This document shows, in pieces, positions 27,687 through 36,888 of a stretch of 56,558 nt of DNA. Position numbers and translations under genes: made by a program. Within the stretch, counting starts at the first letter, position 1; each line of letters opens with the position of its first letter. The stretch spans positions 1 through 56,558 of the forward strand of contig LLEU01000058.1 in NCBI GenBank assembly GCA_001567505.1, in the 5' to 3' direction. The notes under the pieces are model-generated. The model did no database searches and was not told the DNA's origin. It saw nothing but the letters and a program-made list of their open reading frames with translations. Origin of the DNA: Acidobacteria bacterium OLB17 (GTDB lineage: Bacteria; Acidobacteriota; Blastocatellia; Pyrinomonadales; Pyrinomonadaceae).

Positions 27687-28051
27687 ATGCACGAAAAGCG
27701 GCACGGCTCTCGATACATCATCTCCTTCCCGATACGAGTACGATGCGCGACGCGGCCGGAAAGGAGGTCATCGAGGATGGCCTGACCGAAAATGTCGGCC
27801 CGGAAGGCACCTTGGTTTACCTGCCGCGTTCGCTGCCGAGCGTCGGCAGCAAGGTGCAGTTGACCGTTACCGAAAATCCCGAGGATGAGGTCTCGGTGAC
27901 CGCTTCGGTCATCCGCCTCGAACGAAATGCCGCACATCCGCAGGCCGCCCTTCAGCTTGAGGCCGGAGTAAGGCTCTGGAAAAAGAAGGTGTGGGAAGCG
28001 GCCGGTGCGGCGATCGCGGCCGAAGCGCCTGAGGACTCGGACGATTGGTAA
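27687..28051 (+). pseudogene. PilZ-domain protein, frameshifted
   Basis: The ATG at 27687 opens HEKRHGSRYIISFPIRVR, an ideal PilZ N-terminus with the RxxxR-type arm and first strand. That frame then stops after about 33 codons. The remaining barrel (GLTENVG, VGSKVQLTV, SVIRLER) continues from about 27743 in another frame. One missing base near 27740-27746 explains this: an extra G would read RVRWRDAAGK. The corrected length is 121 residues. It is a paralogue of the PilZ gene at 1890-2291. A start at the ATG 27743 would drop the c-di-GMP-binding arm, so I regard the longer product as the true gene. Confidence 0.68.
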
Positions 28052-28081
28052 GGCCCTACAAATTTAGTTCCTGAAGCTATT

Positions 28082-29226
28082 ATGAAGATCCTTGTGCTTG
28101 GTGCCGGCCGAATGGGGCATGGCGCTGTATTTGACCTCGTCCGTAATTCGCCCGATGTTTCGGGAATCGCCGTCGCGGACGCCGACCGGTTGAAGGCAAA
28201 GGCCGCCGCGGGACAGTTCACCGAAAAGCCCGTCGAGGCCCACGCGATCGATGCCGCCGACGAGAAGGCGGCCGTCGAGCTGATGCGCGGATTCGATGCC
28301 GCGATCTCCTGCGTGAACTATTGGTATAACGTAAAGCTGGCGCGAGCTGCGATCGCCGCGGGCACGCATTTCTGCGACCTCGGCGGCAACAATACGATCG
28401 TCGATCAGCAGCTTGCTCTCGACGCGGAAGCTCGCAGTGCCGGTGTGAACATCATTCCCGATTGTGGTTTGGCCCCGGGAATGGTGTCGATCCTGACGGC
28501 TCTTGCTGTTTCGCGGCTTGATGCGGCGGAGAGTGTTAGGATCCGCGTCGGCGGCCTTCCGCAGGTGCCTGAACCGCCGCTCGGATACCAACTCGTATTC
28601 AGCGTCGAAGGCCTAATAAATGAATACATAGAGCAGGCGCGAGTCCTCCGCAACGGCGAGATCGTCGAGGTTCCGTCGATGACCGAGGTCGAGGAGCTTT
28701 CATTCGAAGGTTTTCCGCCTCTCGAAGCCTTTCAGACCTCGGGCGGGACATCGACGCTTCCGGATACATTCCTCGGCAAGCTGCGAGACCTTGACTACAA
28801 GACGATCCGCTATGCAGGGCATTGTGCCAAATTCAAGGCTATGATCGACCTCGGCCTTTGTTCGAGCGAGGAGATCACGGCCGGAGGCAAGGCGTTCGTC
28901 CCGCGACAGGTATTCGGAAAGCTGCTTGAAATGAATCTTCCCGCGGACGGCCCAGACTATGTCCTTGTACGGGTAGAAGCTTCAGGTGCGAAGGACGGCG
29001 TTGAGCGAACCGTGCGGTTCGAGATCGTGGACAGTCTCGATCGGGCGAACAACATTTCCGCGATGATGCGTACGACTGCATTTCCCGCTTCGATCATTGC
29101 TCAGATGATGGCGGCCGGGCGTGTTACGGGCCGCGGCGCGTCCCGCAAGAAAAGGCCATCGAAGCGGGGTCCTTTGTGTCCGAGTTACGGCGTCGCGGGA
29201 TCGAGGTCGGGGAAGAAAGCTTTTGA
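28082..29226 (+). pseudogene. Saccharopine dehydrogenase-like oxidoreductase, frameshifted near its end
   Basis: NAD(P)-dependent enzyme of the saccharopine/lysine-ketoglutarate reductase family. It opens with MKILVLGAGRMGHGAV, a textbook Rossmann loop, followed by DLGGNN and DCGLAPGM catalytic-domain blocks. The open frame runs on to 29317, but with a Lys/Arg-rich tail unlike the family. Restoring one base at about 29139 (GGCGCGTCC read as GGCGGCGTCC) gives VPQEKAIEAGSFVSELRRRG and a stop at 29226, just before a hairpin. The corrected length is 381 residues. Substrate unknown; lysine or other amino-acid catabolism is plausible. Confidence 0.78.
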
Positions 29227-29247
29227 GCGTGCCGCCGGAAACTTAAA

Positions 29248-29275
29248 GGCCTTCCGGGAAAGGTCCCGAAAGGCC
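29248..29275 (-). terminator. Hairpin terminator between converging genes
   Basis: Twelve-bp arms GGCCTTCCGGGA and TCCCGAAAGGCC with one mismatch and an AAGG loop. On the minus strand a T-rich stretch follows, so it mainly terminates the sigma-factor transcript. Its position also supports ending the saccharopine-dehydrogenase-like gene at 29226. Confidence 0.65.
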
Positions 29276-29317
29276 GTAAGAAAAGAGAGACAAAGCAAGT
29301 TAAGCGGATCGGCGTGA

Positions 29318-29983
29318 TCAGACCCAGCTCGCAAGGCGTGGATTTGCCTTTTTCTTCAGCAGCCGCTGAAGTTTGAGCCTCGCTTTGTGAAGCTGCGATT
29401 TCGACGTGCCGACTGAACAGCCGAGGATCTTCGCGACCTCTTCGTGCTCGAAACCTTCGACGTCGTGCAGCACAAATACGTTCTTGTATCCGTCCGGCAG
29501 TTGCTGGATCGCGTCTTCGAGAGCGATCTTGTCAACGACCTGCATCTTCATCGGGTTCGACGTACCCGTGACGATCTGGTCGGGCGTTTCGCCTTCTTCT
29601 GTGACCTTCTCGAATTTTACCGTCCTTTTCCTGAAGTGCATCAGGACCTGGTTAACGGTCATTCGATGCAGCCAGGTAGTGAAGGCCGAGTCGCCGCGGA
29701 AACTGCCGATCTTGCGATACAGCTGGATGAATACGTCCTGCGTCAGGTCTTCGGCTTCGGATGTGTTCTGAAGCATCCGCAGGCAGATCGCGTAAACTCT
29801 GCGATGATGTCGGTTATAGAGCTCCTCAAAGGCCGGCATACTGCCTTCTGCCGCAGCCTGTGCAAGCTCGAGATCCTTTGCCTTTTTAAGGTTCGCGGCC
29901 GGTGCTGTATCGAACACCACATTGTCCGCGCTTACGCCGTTATTGCTGTGAAAAACCGGAAAGTTTAATGCTTCTGTTGTCAT
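29318..29983 (-). CDS. ECF-type RNA polymerase sigma factor
   Basis: 221 residues. The sigma-2 domain (about 45-115) has [15 protein letters not shown] for core binding and -10 recognition. The sigma-4 domain (about 155-210) has [23 protein letters not shown] with the helix-turn-helix [17 protein letters not shown]. There is no sigma-3, as expected for ECF factors. A 40-residue N-terminal extension precedes it. No zinc-finger anti-sigma gene is next to it; the divergent neighbour at 30265 encodes a signal-anchored membrane protein, whose role as regulator is untested. Confidence 0.9.
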   Translation of the reverse strand: MTTEALNFPVFHSNNGVSADNVVFDTAPAANLKKAKDLELAQAAAEGSMPAFEELYNRHHRRVYAICLRMLQNTSEAEDLTQDVFIQLYRKIGSFRGDSAFTTWLHRMTVNQVLMHFRKRTVKFEKVTEEGETPDQIVTGTSNPMKMQVVDKIALEDAIQQLPDGYKNVFVLHDVEGFEHEEVAKILGCSVGTSKSQLHKARLKLQRLLKKKANPRLASWV

Positions 29984-30165
29984 TGTTCTCCCCTCCTACC
30001 TTGTTACCTAAACAATTGCCGTGCCAAACTCTGCCTTTTCCGGCTCAATTCCATTAAACACGCTGTTTTGGCCATTTTGTTCAACTTTTTAGGCATTTTT
30101 TTGTCGTAGCCGTGCATCAAAAGATAGTTTCGGCTGTCTATTGAACGAGCGAAGACGGTTATTCT

Positions 30166-30181
30166 TGCACCAAATGGTGCA
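30166..30181. promoter_or_regulatory. Perfect 16-bp palindrome, candidate operator
   Basis: TGCACCA-AA-TGGTGCA, two perfect 7-bp arms around a 2-bp centre, lies in the 281-bp divergent region between the ECF sigma gene and the membrane-protein gene. The size and symmetry fit a dimeric regulator site. No T tract follows, so it is not a terminator. Confidence 0.5.
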
Positions 30182-30264
30182 TTTTCGTTGAAGCCGTCGC
30201 ACCGAGCTCGATTATTCTTTTATAAATGCTAGAATTGCCATAACTATTTGACACCGAACGTCGT

Positions 30265-31020
30265 ATGCGGTTCGTCTCAAAAACCGTGAGATCTATTTCA
30301 AATTTACATCTTAGGGCCGCAGTCATTCTTTTACTGTTCGCGGGCATACAAGTGTCCGCGCAGGCCGTAAAGCCGCCCGAGGCGCCGTCCGAAGATAAGA
30401 CGCCAGCTGTCCTGCTGCACCTTCCAAATTGGGAAAATGTGCGAAATTCGGCGGTTTACGCCAGGAATGCGGCAGAACTGTCTAAGGCTGTCGGAGAGCG
30501 TCCCGAGCTTTTGGTGATAGATTTTACCGAGGGTGTAGAAGCCGCGACCGCGGTCTATCCGGTCGGAAGGCTCGTTCTGGTGGAATTCCCGACCCCGCAA
30601 GTCTCAGTCTTCGAAGATGCCAAGATCAATGAGGTACTCGCGTCCGGGAGCACGACCGTCTATCGAAGGATCGGGAATTACAGTGCGTTCGTTTTTGACG
30701 CCACCGACGCCGCAGCCGCGAACGCCCTTCTTGACGAGGTCAAATACCAGAAATATGTGCAGTGGCTCGGGGAATCGCCTGCCGTGCCGACCAAGGCCGA
30801 GCGTGATTTTACGATCACGACCGCAGGCGTCTTCCTTTCGACCTTTTTTGCGATCTTGATCGGGATCGGGCTTGCGTGCGTGTTCGGCCTTTTATGCGGC
30901 TTGATCTATTTTCGCTATCGTGAGAAGGAACGTGCCCGAATGCCGACATTCTCGGACGCGGGCGGCATGATCCGGCTCAATCTCGACGGCCTTACACCGG
31001 AGGCCGTTGTAAAAGACTGA
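30265..31020 (+). CDS. Exported, membrane-anchored protein of unknown function
   Basis: 251 residues: N-terminal signal sequence (AAVILLLFAGIQVSAQA), a periplasmic alpha/beta domain of about 150 residues, one strong transmembrane helix (about 187-215, GVFLSTFFAILIGIGLACVFGLL) and a short basic cytoplasmic tail. The periplasmic part contains VYPVGRLVLVEFPTPQ and VYRRIGNYSAFVFDA, which look like beta strands; I do not recognise the family. It is divergent from the ECF sigma factor across a palindromic site, so it could be part of that regulon. Confidence 0.68.
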   Translation: MRFVSKTVRSISNLHLRAAVILLLFAGIQVSAQAVKPPEAPSEDKTPAVLLHLPNWENVRNSAVYARNAAELSKAVGERPELLVIDFTEGVEAATAVYPVGRLVLVEFPTPQVSVFEDAKINEVLASGSTTVYRRIGNYSAFVFDATDAAAANALLDEVKYQKYVQWLGESPAVPTKAERDFTITTAGVFLSTFFAILIGIGLACVFGLLCGLIYFRYREKERARMPTFSDAGGMIRLNLDGLTPEAVVKD

Positions 31021-31032
31021 ATGACCTAGTCC

Positions 31033-32157
31033 TTACAGTAGTGCCTCTGCGAGACGGTCGATATCCTCGACATTGTTGAAGAAATGCGGAGCGATCCGCA
31101 GGCGGTCGAGCCGCGGGCTGACGATCACGTTCTCTTTCTCGAGGTGTGCGGCGATCTCGGCAGGTTCCAGCCCGCCTCTGTGCCGCACGCAGACGATCGC
31201 GGAACGCTCGCCGTCCTTTCGGGAGCTGACGAGTTCGTAATTCTTCGCCAGGACCTTTTCACAAAGATAATTCGTCAATTCGTCGAGGTGAGCTTCGACC
31301 TTCGCAAGATCCGCTTCGAGGAGGAGTTTTAAACTCTGTTCGAGGCCGTAGAAAAGGGCAGACGGGCCCGTACCGCTTTCCCACGCAAGGGCGTTCGGTT
31401 TGAAATTCTGCTCACGGTCCGCGAAATCCCATGCATCTTCGACGCTGACCCAGCCGACCAGTCTAGGTGAGATACGCTCGCGGGCATGATCAGAAAGATA
31501 GATGTAGCCGACGCCCTCGGGTGCGCAAAGCCATTTATGCGAAGCTCCGCAAGCGACATCCACGCCAAGGCCGGGCAGGTCGTAACCGTGCGCGCCGAGG
31601 CCCTGGATGAGATCGACGCAGAAAAGGGCATCAACGCGCTGTGCGGCCTCGGCGATGCGTGCAAGGTCGCTGCGGAACCCGGAAGCGAATTGAACCGAAC
31701 TGATCGTGACGACGCGTGTATTCCGGTCGATCAGCGAGACGAGCTCGTCAAGGTCGATCCTTCCGTTTCGCTCGGGTGCGAGCCGCAGCTCAACGCCGTG
31801 GCGGTCGCGAACGTCCCGCCAGGCATAAAAATTCGCGGGGAATTCGTCAGCAAAACTTACGATGTTATCGCCGCTTTTCCACTCCAGGCCCGCGGCGATG
31901 GAGGCAAACCCGTCCGAGGTGTTTCGCAAAAAGGCGACCTGCTGCATTTCGCATCCGAGCATCTCGGCCATCAAGGCCCGACAGCGCTTCTTTGTCTCGA
32001 TCCACGCCCCAAAGCCCGCACTTCCGTGCATCGAAACATCTTCAAGCTGGGAAAGCACGGCATTGATCGCGGCTTTCGGCGGCGGTGCAACGGCAGCACT
32101 ATTCAAGTATGCGACGGTCTCGGTAGCGGCGAATTGGCTTCTGATCGTGGGGTTCAT
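31033..32157 (-). CDS. Class V aminotransferase (cysteine desulfurase/selenocysteine lyase-like)
   Basis: 374 residues from the ATG at 32157, which has GGAG nine bases upstream and places the conserved AYLNSAA start correctly; the frame is open to 32343. PLP enzyme with Schiff-base Lys208 in CGASHKWLCAPEGVGY and the phosphate-binding NTSDGF region near 80. It lacks an obvious NifS/IscS active-site Cys loop, so it may be an isopenicillin-epimerase-like or kynureninase-like member rather than a sulfur donor. It is convergent with the 30265 gene (12-bp gap). Confidence 0.8.
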   Translation of the reverse strand: MNPTIRSQFAATETVAYLNSAAVAPPPKAAINAVLSQLEDVSMHGSAGFGAWIETKKRCRALMAEMLGCEMQQVAFLRNTSDGFASIAAGLEWKSGDNIVSFADEFPANFYAWRDVRDRHGVELRLAPERNGRIDLDELVSLIDRNTRVVTISSVQFASGFRSDLARIAEAAQRVDALFCVDLIQGLGAHGYDLPGLGVDVACGASHKWLCAPEGVGYIYLSDHARERISPRLVGWVSVEDAWDFADREQNFKPNALAWESGTGPSALFYGLEQSLKLLLEADLAKVEAHLDELTNYLCEKVLAKNYELVSSRKDGERSAIVCVRHRGGLEPAEIAAHLEKENVIVSPRLDRLRIAPHFFNNVEDIDRLAEALL

Positions 32158-32330
32158 TTTGCGGAGCTCCGTTAACGGTTCGGGGTGCGGGGCATCGTGG
32201 GGCACAAAGAATTCCTTTGACAACACGCATCCTCTCATTTGATTATAAATACTTGCGGGAGTATCTCGTAAACGGGATGCGGGTTCCTTGCAACTTTTTC
32301 GCGTTCGAGGTGCGTCAAAACCCATTGGGA

Positions 32331-33038
32331 ATGTTCGATTCAAGGAAAAATAAGGAGATCGCCTTCGGCGAGGTCCATCCGAATGACGATGCAGACATCG
32401 CGGTCGCTTCGCTAAAACGCGAATCGCGGCACGGCCTGCTCTCGGAAGGTTTTAAGCTCGCTCGCGACATTTTCCTTATCATCGTCGTTTTCATCCTTTT
32501 CGGCGTCTTCTTTGTGCAGCCCGTCGTTGTCGAGGGCACCTCGATGCTCCCGGAACTGCACGACGGCGAACGCCTTCTCGTCAACAAGCTTGTCTATTAC
32601 AAGATCCAGGGCTATAGCTGGGGCCATATCGAACGCGGCGATATCGTGGTCTTTTGGTACCCGAACGACCCGGACAAGAGTTTCGTAAAACGCGTCATCG
32701 GGCTTCCGGGCGAAACAGTAGAGATACGTTCGGGCAAGGTCATCATAAACGGCTCCGTTCTTAACGAAGACTATCTTGACGCGGCCCACAACAGTTCATT
32801 CCCGAACCTATCGCCGCGCATCGTCGAAAAACATCACTATTTCGTCCTTGGCGACAACCGCGATAATTCGCTCGATTCGCGGTCCTGGGGCCTTGTGCCG
32901 GAGAAATACATCTACGGCAAGGCATTCTTTAGGTATTGGAAGCCCTCGAATATCGGATTTCTCGAACACGGCGAGTATCCGGCCCCGATCCCAACGCCGA
33001 CGCCGCCTGTTGCCGCCGACGACGAACTAAGCCGCTAG
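32331..33038 (+). CDS. lepB: Signal peptidase I
   Basis: About 235 residues counted from the ATG at 32331; the frame is open to 32217, so an earlier start (ATG 32277) is possible. One transmembrane helix (FLIIVVFILFGVFFVQPVVV) precedes the catalytic Ser71 in VEGTSMLPELHDG. The general base is Lys120 in SFVKRVIGLPGE, followed by the GDNRDNSLDSRSWG box. It cleaves signal peptides at the periplasmic face. The Pro-rich C-terminus (PTPTPP) is unusual but harmless. It precedes carA by 65 bp. Confidence 0.92.
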   Translation: MFDSRKNKEIAFGEVHPNDDADIAVASLKRESRHGLLSEGFKLARDIFLIIVVFILFGVFFVQPVVVEGTSMLPELHDGERLLVNKLVYYKIQGYSWGHIERGDIVVFWYPNDPDKSFVKRVIGLPGETVEIRSGKVIINGSVLNEDYLDAAHNSSFPNLSPRIVEKHHYFVLGDNRDNSLDSRSWGLVPEKYIYGKAFFRYWKPSNIGFLEHGEYPAPIPTPTPPVAADDELSR

Positions 33039-33103
33039 TCTTTCACACCGCATTGACCCCGACTTTCGCAAACAGGCCCGAAGTTCGCTAAAATCGAACC
33101 CTG

Positions 33104-34201
33104 ATGCAGGAGCAAAGTATTAAGGCGATCCTGGTGCTCGAGGACGGACGTGTTTTCGAAGGTATTTCATTCGGCGCCGTTGGCGAGGCCTTCGGCGAGA
33201 TCGTTTTTAACACGTCGATGTCCGGCTATCAGGAGATACTGACGGACCCGTCTTACGCCGGACAGATCGTCACGATGACGTATCCGCTGATCGGGAACTA
33301 TGGCGTCAACGAAGAGGACGTCGAATCCCGCCGTACGTGGGCCGAGGGCTTTGTTGTTCGTGAATCGAGCCGGATCGTGTCGAATTTTCGCTCGACGATG
33401 TCGCTTGACGACTACCTGAAGGCGAACAATATCGTCGGCATCGAACACATCGACACGCGGGCGCTCGTCCGACACATACGCGACAAAGGAGCGATGCGCG
33501 CAGGCATCTCATCCGTGGACAGCAACGCGGAGTCGCTTCTTAAAAAGGTCCTCGAACAACCTGAGATGCAGGATCGCGAGCTCGCAAGCTCCGTGACGGT
33601 CGAGGAGGCCTATGCCTTCGAGCAGACGGCGGCAGATCCGAAATATCACGTCGTTGCCTTCGATTTCGGAGTAAAGACGAACTCGCTGCGGGAGTTCGCC
33701 AAATTCGGCTGCCGAGTCACGGTCGTCCCAAGCAGCACGACCGCCGCCGAGGTGCTCGCTCTTGAACCCGACGGCATTTTCTTGTCGAACGGCCCGGGCG
33801 ATCCTGCGTCGATGAAAGAGACGATCGCCGAGATCCGACAGCTTGCGGTGAGCGGGAAGCCGATCTTCGGCATCTGCCTCGGCCATCAACTGCTGGGCGA
33901 GGCCTTTGGCGGCAAGACCTATAAACTTAAGTTCGGACACCGCGGCGGCAACCAGCCGATCAAGGACCTTACGACGGGCAAGATCGAGATCGCCTCGCAC
34001 AACCACGGCTTTGCCGTCGAGGCTGAAAGCCTGCCGGACGAGATCGAGATCACGCACGTGAACCTGAACGACAACACCGTCGCCGGCCTGCGGCATAGAA
34101 AATTGCCCATCTTCTCAGTTCAATATCATCCGGAATCAGCTCCCGGCCCGCACGACAGCGAGTACCTGTTCGAGCGATTCATAGAGCTGATGAAAAACTA
34201 G
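33104..34201 (+). CDS. carA: Carbamoyl-phosphate synthase small subunit
   Basis: 365-residue glutaminase subunit that feeds ammonia to CarB for arginine and pyrimidine synthesis. N-terminal CPSase domain: [19 protein letters not shown]-terminal class I amidotransferase with nucleophile Cys258 in [13 protein letters not shown] and His/Glu in [11 protein letters not shown]. Length is typical (about 370-380). carB is not adjacent; a terminator closes the gene, so the large subunit must be elsewhere. Confidence 0.96.
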   Translation: MQEQSIKAILVLEDGRVFEGISFGAVGEAFGEIVFNTSMSGYQEILTDPSYAGQIVTMTYPLIGNYGVNEEDVESRRTWAEGFVVRESSRIVSNFRSTMSLDDYLKANNIVGIEHIDTRALVRHIRDKGAMRAGISSVDSNAESLLKKVLEQPEMQDRELASSVTVEEAYAFEQTAADPKYHVVAFDFGVKTNSLREFAKFGCRVTVVPSSTTAAEVLALEPDGIFLSNGPGDPASMKETIAEIRQLAVSGKPIFGICLGHQLLGEAFGGKTYKLKFGHRGGNQPIKDLTTGKIEIASHNHGFAVEAESLPDEIEITHVNLNDNTVAGLRHRKLPIFSVQYHPESAPGPHDSEYLFERFIELMKN

Positions 34202-34215
34202 TTCACAGAAGAGGA

Positions 34216-34247
34216 AGGCCGTCCATAAAGGACGGCCTGCTTGCCTT
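34216..34247 (+). terminator. Intrinsic terminator after carA
   Basis: Perfect 9-bp arms AGGCCGTCC (34216-34224) and GGACGGCCT (34230-34238), ATAAA loop, then GCTTGCCTTTT. It lies 14 bp past the carA stop and before the convergent S41 protease gene. Confidence 0.82.
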
Positions 34248-34266
34248 TTGGTACCAAGCTCCCCGG

Positions 34267-35910
34267 TCAATGGCCTCGCTTCAGCTCTTCCAAAGCCTTT
34301 TCGAGGGTCGCGTCTCGTCCTTCGGTAAAGTCGGTCACCTTCGGATGAACGAGGATGTCCGGGATCACACCGACGCCGATGAATTCGGTGCCGTCGGCAA
34401 ACGTATCGTGTTTCGAGCAAATGCGGGCGTTGCCTCCGCCGGGCAGCGTGATCACAAGCGGCTGGCCTGTGCTTCCGCCGGACGGTTCGCCGATTATCAG
34501 GCCGCGCTTCAGCGGCTTGAACGCCACGAGAAAGTCCTCTGCTGCGGAGAACGTTCGCGGGCTCGACAAAACGACGACTGGCTTCAGGAACGGCTTTACG
34601 TTTCCGCGCATTTGTTCGATCTCGCTCATCGTATGTTCGTACGCTTGCTCGCCGAATGTCTTCTCAGGCCTTTCCCAGGGTCTGAACGTCGGGTGATATT
34701 CGCGCGTGTACCAACTCGAACCTTTGAAAGGCTTGTCAACGAAGTATGACAGGATCATATAGCCGACCGAAGAATTCCCGCCGCCGTTCTCACGCAGGTC
34801 CAGGATCACGGCATCGGCCTTCGACATCTCGGCGAATCTCTCTTCAAAGTACTTCTGGGCCGCCGGGGCATCAGCCATCGTGTTCACTTTGACGAGGGCA
34901 ATGTTGTTAGGAAGCATCTGCATCTCGAAGGGCTTCCAGGCGGTCGGGAATTTGTCGAGCTCCTTTCGGGTAAGGCGTGAAAGCGATCTTTTGAAGATGT
35001 TTCCGTATGCATCTTTTACCGTCAGCTCAAATGGTTTCGACAGCGAACCGCGGAGCAGGAGCCGCTGGTAAACGACGTTGTCGAAGGTCTGCGGAGTGTT
35101 CTCGCCCGCATACGGCATTACCTTCTCCTCGGCATATCGTTTGACGGGGACGCCGTCTATCGCGATGACCTCTTGACCGGCCTTCAGGCCTTCCTTCTCG
35201 AGCTTAGGATCGAGCACCTCAACTATGATCACGCGGCCTTCGACCAGGCGTGTAACGATCGGTGCGTTTCCGTACACCTCGCCTGAGAGCTCTTTCGGAA
35301 AATATACGTTCGTATGCGAATCTTTCAGCTTTGCGCAGAATTCCTGGAGAACGCGGTAATATTCGAGCGTTGACCGCGTGGCCAAAACCTTCGGAATGAA
35401 TTCGAGGTAGGCTTTGTCCCAGTCGAGGTCGGGCACGAGATCGAAATTTATGAAGTTGTATTTGGCCGCCGACCAGAACTTTGAAAGTCCGGCGATCTTT
35501 TCAGCATCCGAGATATTCTCTCGATACGGCGTTTTGATAGACTCGCTCTCCCAGAAGCTCGGGTCGTTCCAGAATTTGAGTTCGGTAGCTTTTATCTGCG
35601 TGTAGCATTTCGTCTCGCCCTTTTGAATGATGAAGTCGTAGGTCTTCCCGGCCTCGACATCAAAGGCGATCTTGTCAACATCCGTAATGAACTCCACTCG
35701 TTTCTTCGCCCCCTTTTTTACCGAGGTCTCATACACGTCCGGTTTTGCTTCGGGGGCGAGATTCCAGCCATTGGTTTTCATTACATCGCCGTCGCGGATC
35801 GAGACCTTGTCCGAGTTCGCCCTGATGGTCGGAATGGCGACCTGCGCCCAAATGCCGGAGGCAGCAAGCGCTACGATAGAAATTAGTTGTAAGTATTTTG
35901 CGTATTTCAT
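34267..35910 (-). CDS. Secreted S41-family peptidase
   Basis: 547 residues from the ATG at 35910 (AGGA five bases upstream), which begins a signal peptide ending in ALAASGIWAQ. A 150-residue N-terminal beta-rich domain is followed by a peptidase core: a PDZ-like insertion (KLEKEGLKAGQEVIAIDGVPV) and the catalytic region VVVLSSPRTFSAAEDF with nucleophile Ser. LRENGGGNSSVGYMI is the usual S41 strand. This is the tricorn/CtpA-like group of periplasmic proteases common in Acidobacteriota. Substrates unknown. Confidence 0.87.
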   Translation of the reverse strand: MKYAKYLQLISIVALAASGIWAQVAIPTIRANSDKVSIRDGDVMKTNGWNLAPEAKPDVYETSVKKGAKKRVEFITDVDKIAFDVEAGKTYDFIIQKGETKCYTQIKATELKFWNDPSFWESESIKTPYRENISDAEKIAGLSKFWSAAKYNFINFDLVPDLDWDKAYLEFIPKVLATRSTLEYYRVLQEFCAKLKDSHTNVYFPKELSGEVYGNAPIVTRLVEGRVIIVEVLDPKLEKEGLKAGQEVIAIDGVPVKRYAEEKVMPYAGENTPQTFDNVVYQRLLLRGSLSKPFELTVKDAYGNIFKRSLSRLTRKELDKFPTAWKPFEMQMLPNNIALVKVNTMADAPAAQKYFEERFAEMSKADAVILDLRENGGGNSSVGYMILSYFVDKPFKGSSWYTREYHPTFRPWERPEKTFGEQAYEHTMSEIEQMRGNVKPFLKPVVVLSSPRTFSAAEDFLVAFKPLKRGLIIGEPSGGSTGQPLVITLPGGGNARICSKHDTFADGTEFIGVGVIPDILVHPKVTDFTEGRDATLEKALEELKRGH

Positions 35911-35977
35911 AAGTTCCTTTGGACACAAAGGATAACAATATGCCACGCATGGAAAATAGAACGAATTTAGCCTGCGG

Positions 35978-36760
35978 CTAAAGCCTTTTGAACTCTTTCG
36001 GAAGGAAGCCCGTCTGACGCTTGAAGTTTCGAATGAAATGGCTCTGATCGGTAAAGCCGCACTCCAAAGCGACGTCCGTCAGCGGCAGGTCGCGGCTTTT
36101 GATGAGCGTTAGGCTCTTGTTGACCCGCAGTTTTCTGACGTATTCGCCGAGAGTGCAGGAAAAACATTTTGAAAAGTACTTCGAGATAGTGACGGGGTGT
36201 ACGCCCAGAATGGAGGCAAGCTCGCTAAGGCCGAGATCATCCGCCCAGTGATCGTTCAGGATCTCGCGGAGTCTTGCGAGCCATTCGGGCTTGCTGGTGC
36301 GGGAGCTTTTCGCGTTGGCGACCAGGCCGAGTAGGAGCATCTCGATCGAGGCTCCCGATAGTCCATCACCTGTAAGAAACTCGCGGTACATTCGCAGCAT
36401 CGCGAACTTTACGTCAAGCCTGCCGTTGACCGCCGAGTCGATCAGGAATTCGGAGATCTCATAGTGCTCCAAGAACCTTTCGTCGAATTCGAGATTGACG
36501 CACTTTGACGGCACAACGCGTATGTCGGAATGATGCGGCTCGCCCGCGTAATAGAATCTGGCGTCGTTCGCCGATCGCTCGTAATCAGTGTTCTTTCGCT
36601 TTTCAATACCGCCGCCCTTGACCAGGAAGCAGATCGTCGGCATCTCGTGATAATGCATTCCGTTGCTCATTTCGACCTGAGCCTGCTTCGTACAGATCGT
36701 AAGCCCGTCAATGGGCATTGGATCAGGCGTTCTTATTTGAGATCCTGTGTCTGCGGCCAT
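35978..36760 (-). CDS. AraC-family transcriptional regulator
   Basis: 260 residues from ATG 36760; the frame stays open to 36874. The N-terminal half is a cupin-like sensor (NGMHYHEMPTICFLVKGGG, GEPHHSD). The C-terminal 100 residues carry two helix-turn-helix motifs: LGLSELASILGVHPVTISKYF and LPLTDVALECGFTDQSHFIRNF, ending in the family KRQTGFLPKEF. It lies 67 bp upstream of the S41 protease on the same strand, which is a plausible target. The inducer is not readable. Confidence 0.87.
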   Translation of the reverse strand: MAADTGSQIRTPDPMPIDGLTICTKQAQVEMSNGMHYHEMPTICFLVKGGGIEKRKNTDYERSANDARFYYAGEPHHSDIRVVPSKCVNLEFDERFLEHYEISEFLIDSAVNGRLDVKFAMLRMYREFLTGDGLSGASIEMLLLGLVANAKSSRTSKPEWLARLREILNDHWADDLGLSELASILGVHPVTISKYFSKCFSCTLGEYVRKLRVNKSLTLIKSRDLPLTDVALECGFTDQSHFIRNFKRQTGFLPKEFKRL

Positions 36761-36829
36761 ATCGAAAAATAAATGGGCTAAAGATGAAGATACACCGCCG
36801 CAGCCGCATTTGTGACATTGCGTCAAATC

Positions 36830-36865
36830 AAAAAAACGCAAGGCCGAGAAGAGCGGCCTTGCGTT
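36830..36865 (-). terminator. Intrinsic terminator of the pyrophosphatase gene
   Basis: Perfect 11-bp arms AACGCAAGGCC (36835-36845) and GGCCTTGCGTT (36855-36865), 9-nt loop, and a run of Ts on the minus strand (A7 at 36830-36836). It is 24 bp after the hppA stop. Confidence 0.88.
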
Positions 36866-36888
36866 AGTTTGCAATTAATGCGGTGTTC

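Noticed and set aside
29984..30264. TTGACA just before the start at 30265 as a -35 box
   Set aside because: It is about 15 bp from the ATG, leaving no room for a -10 and leader.
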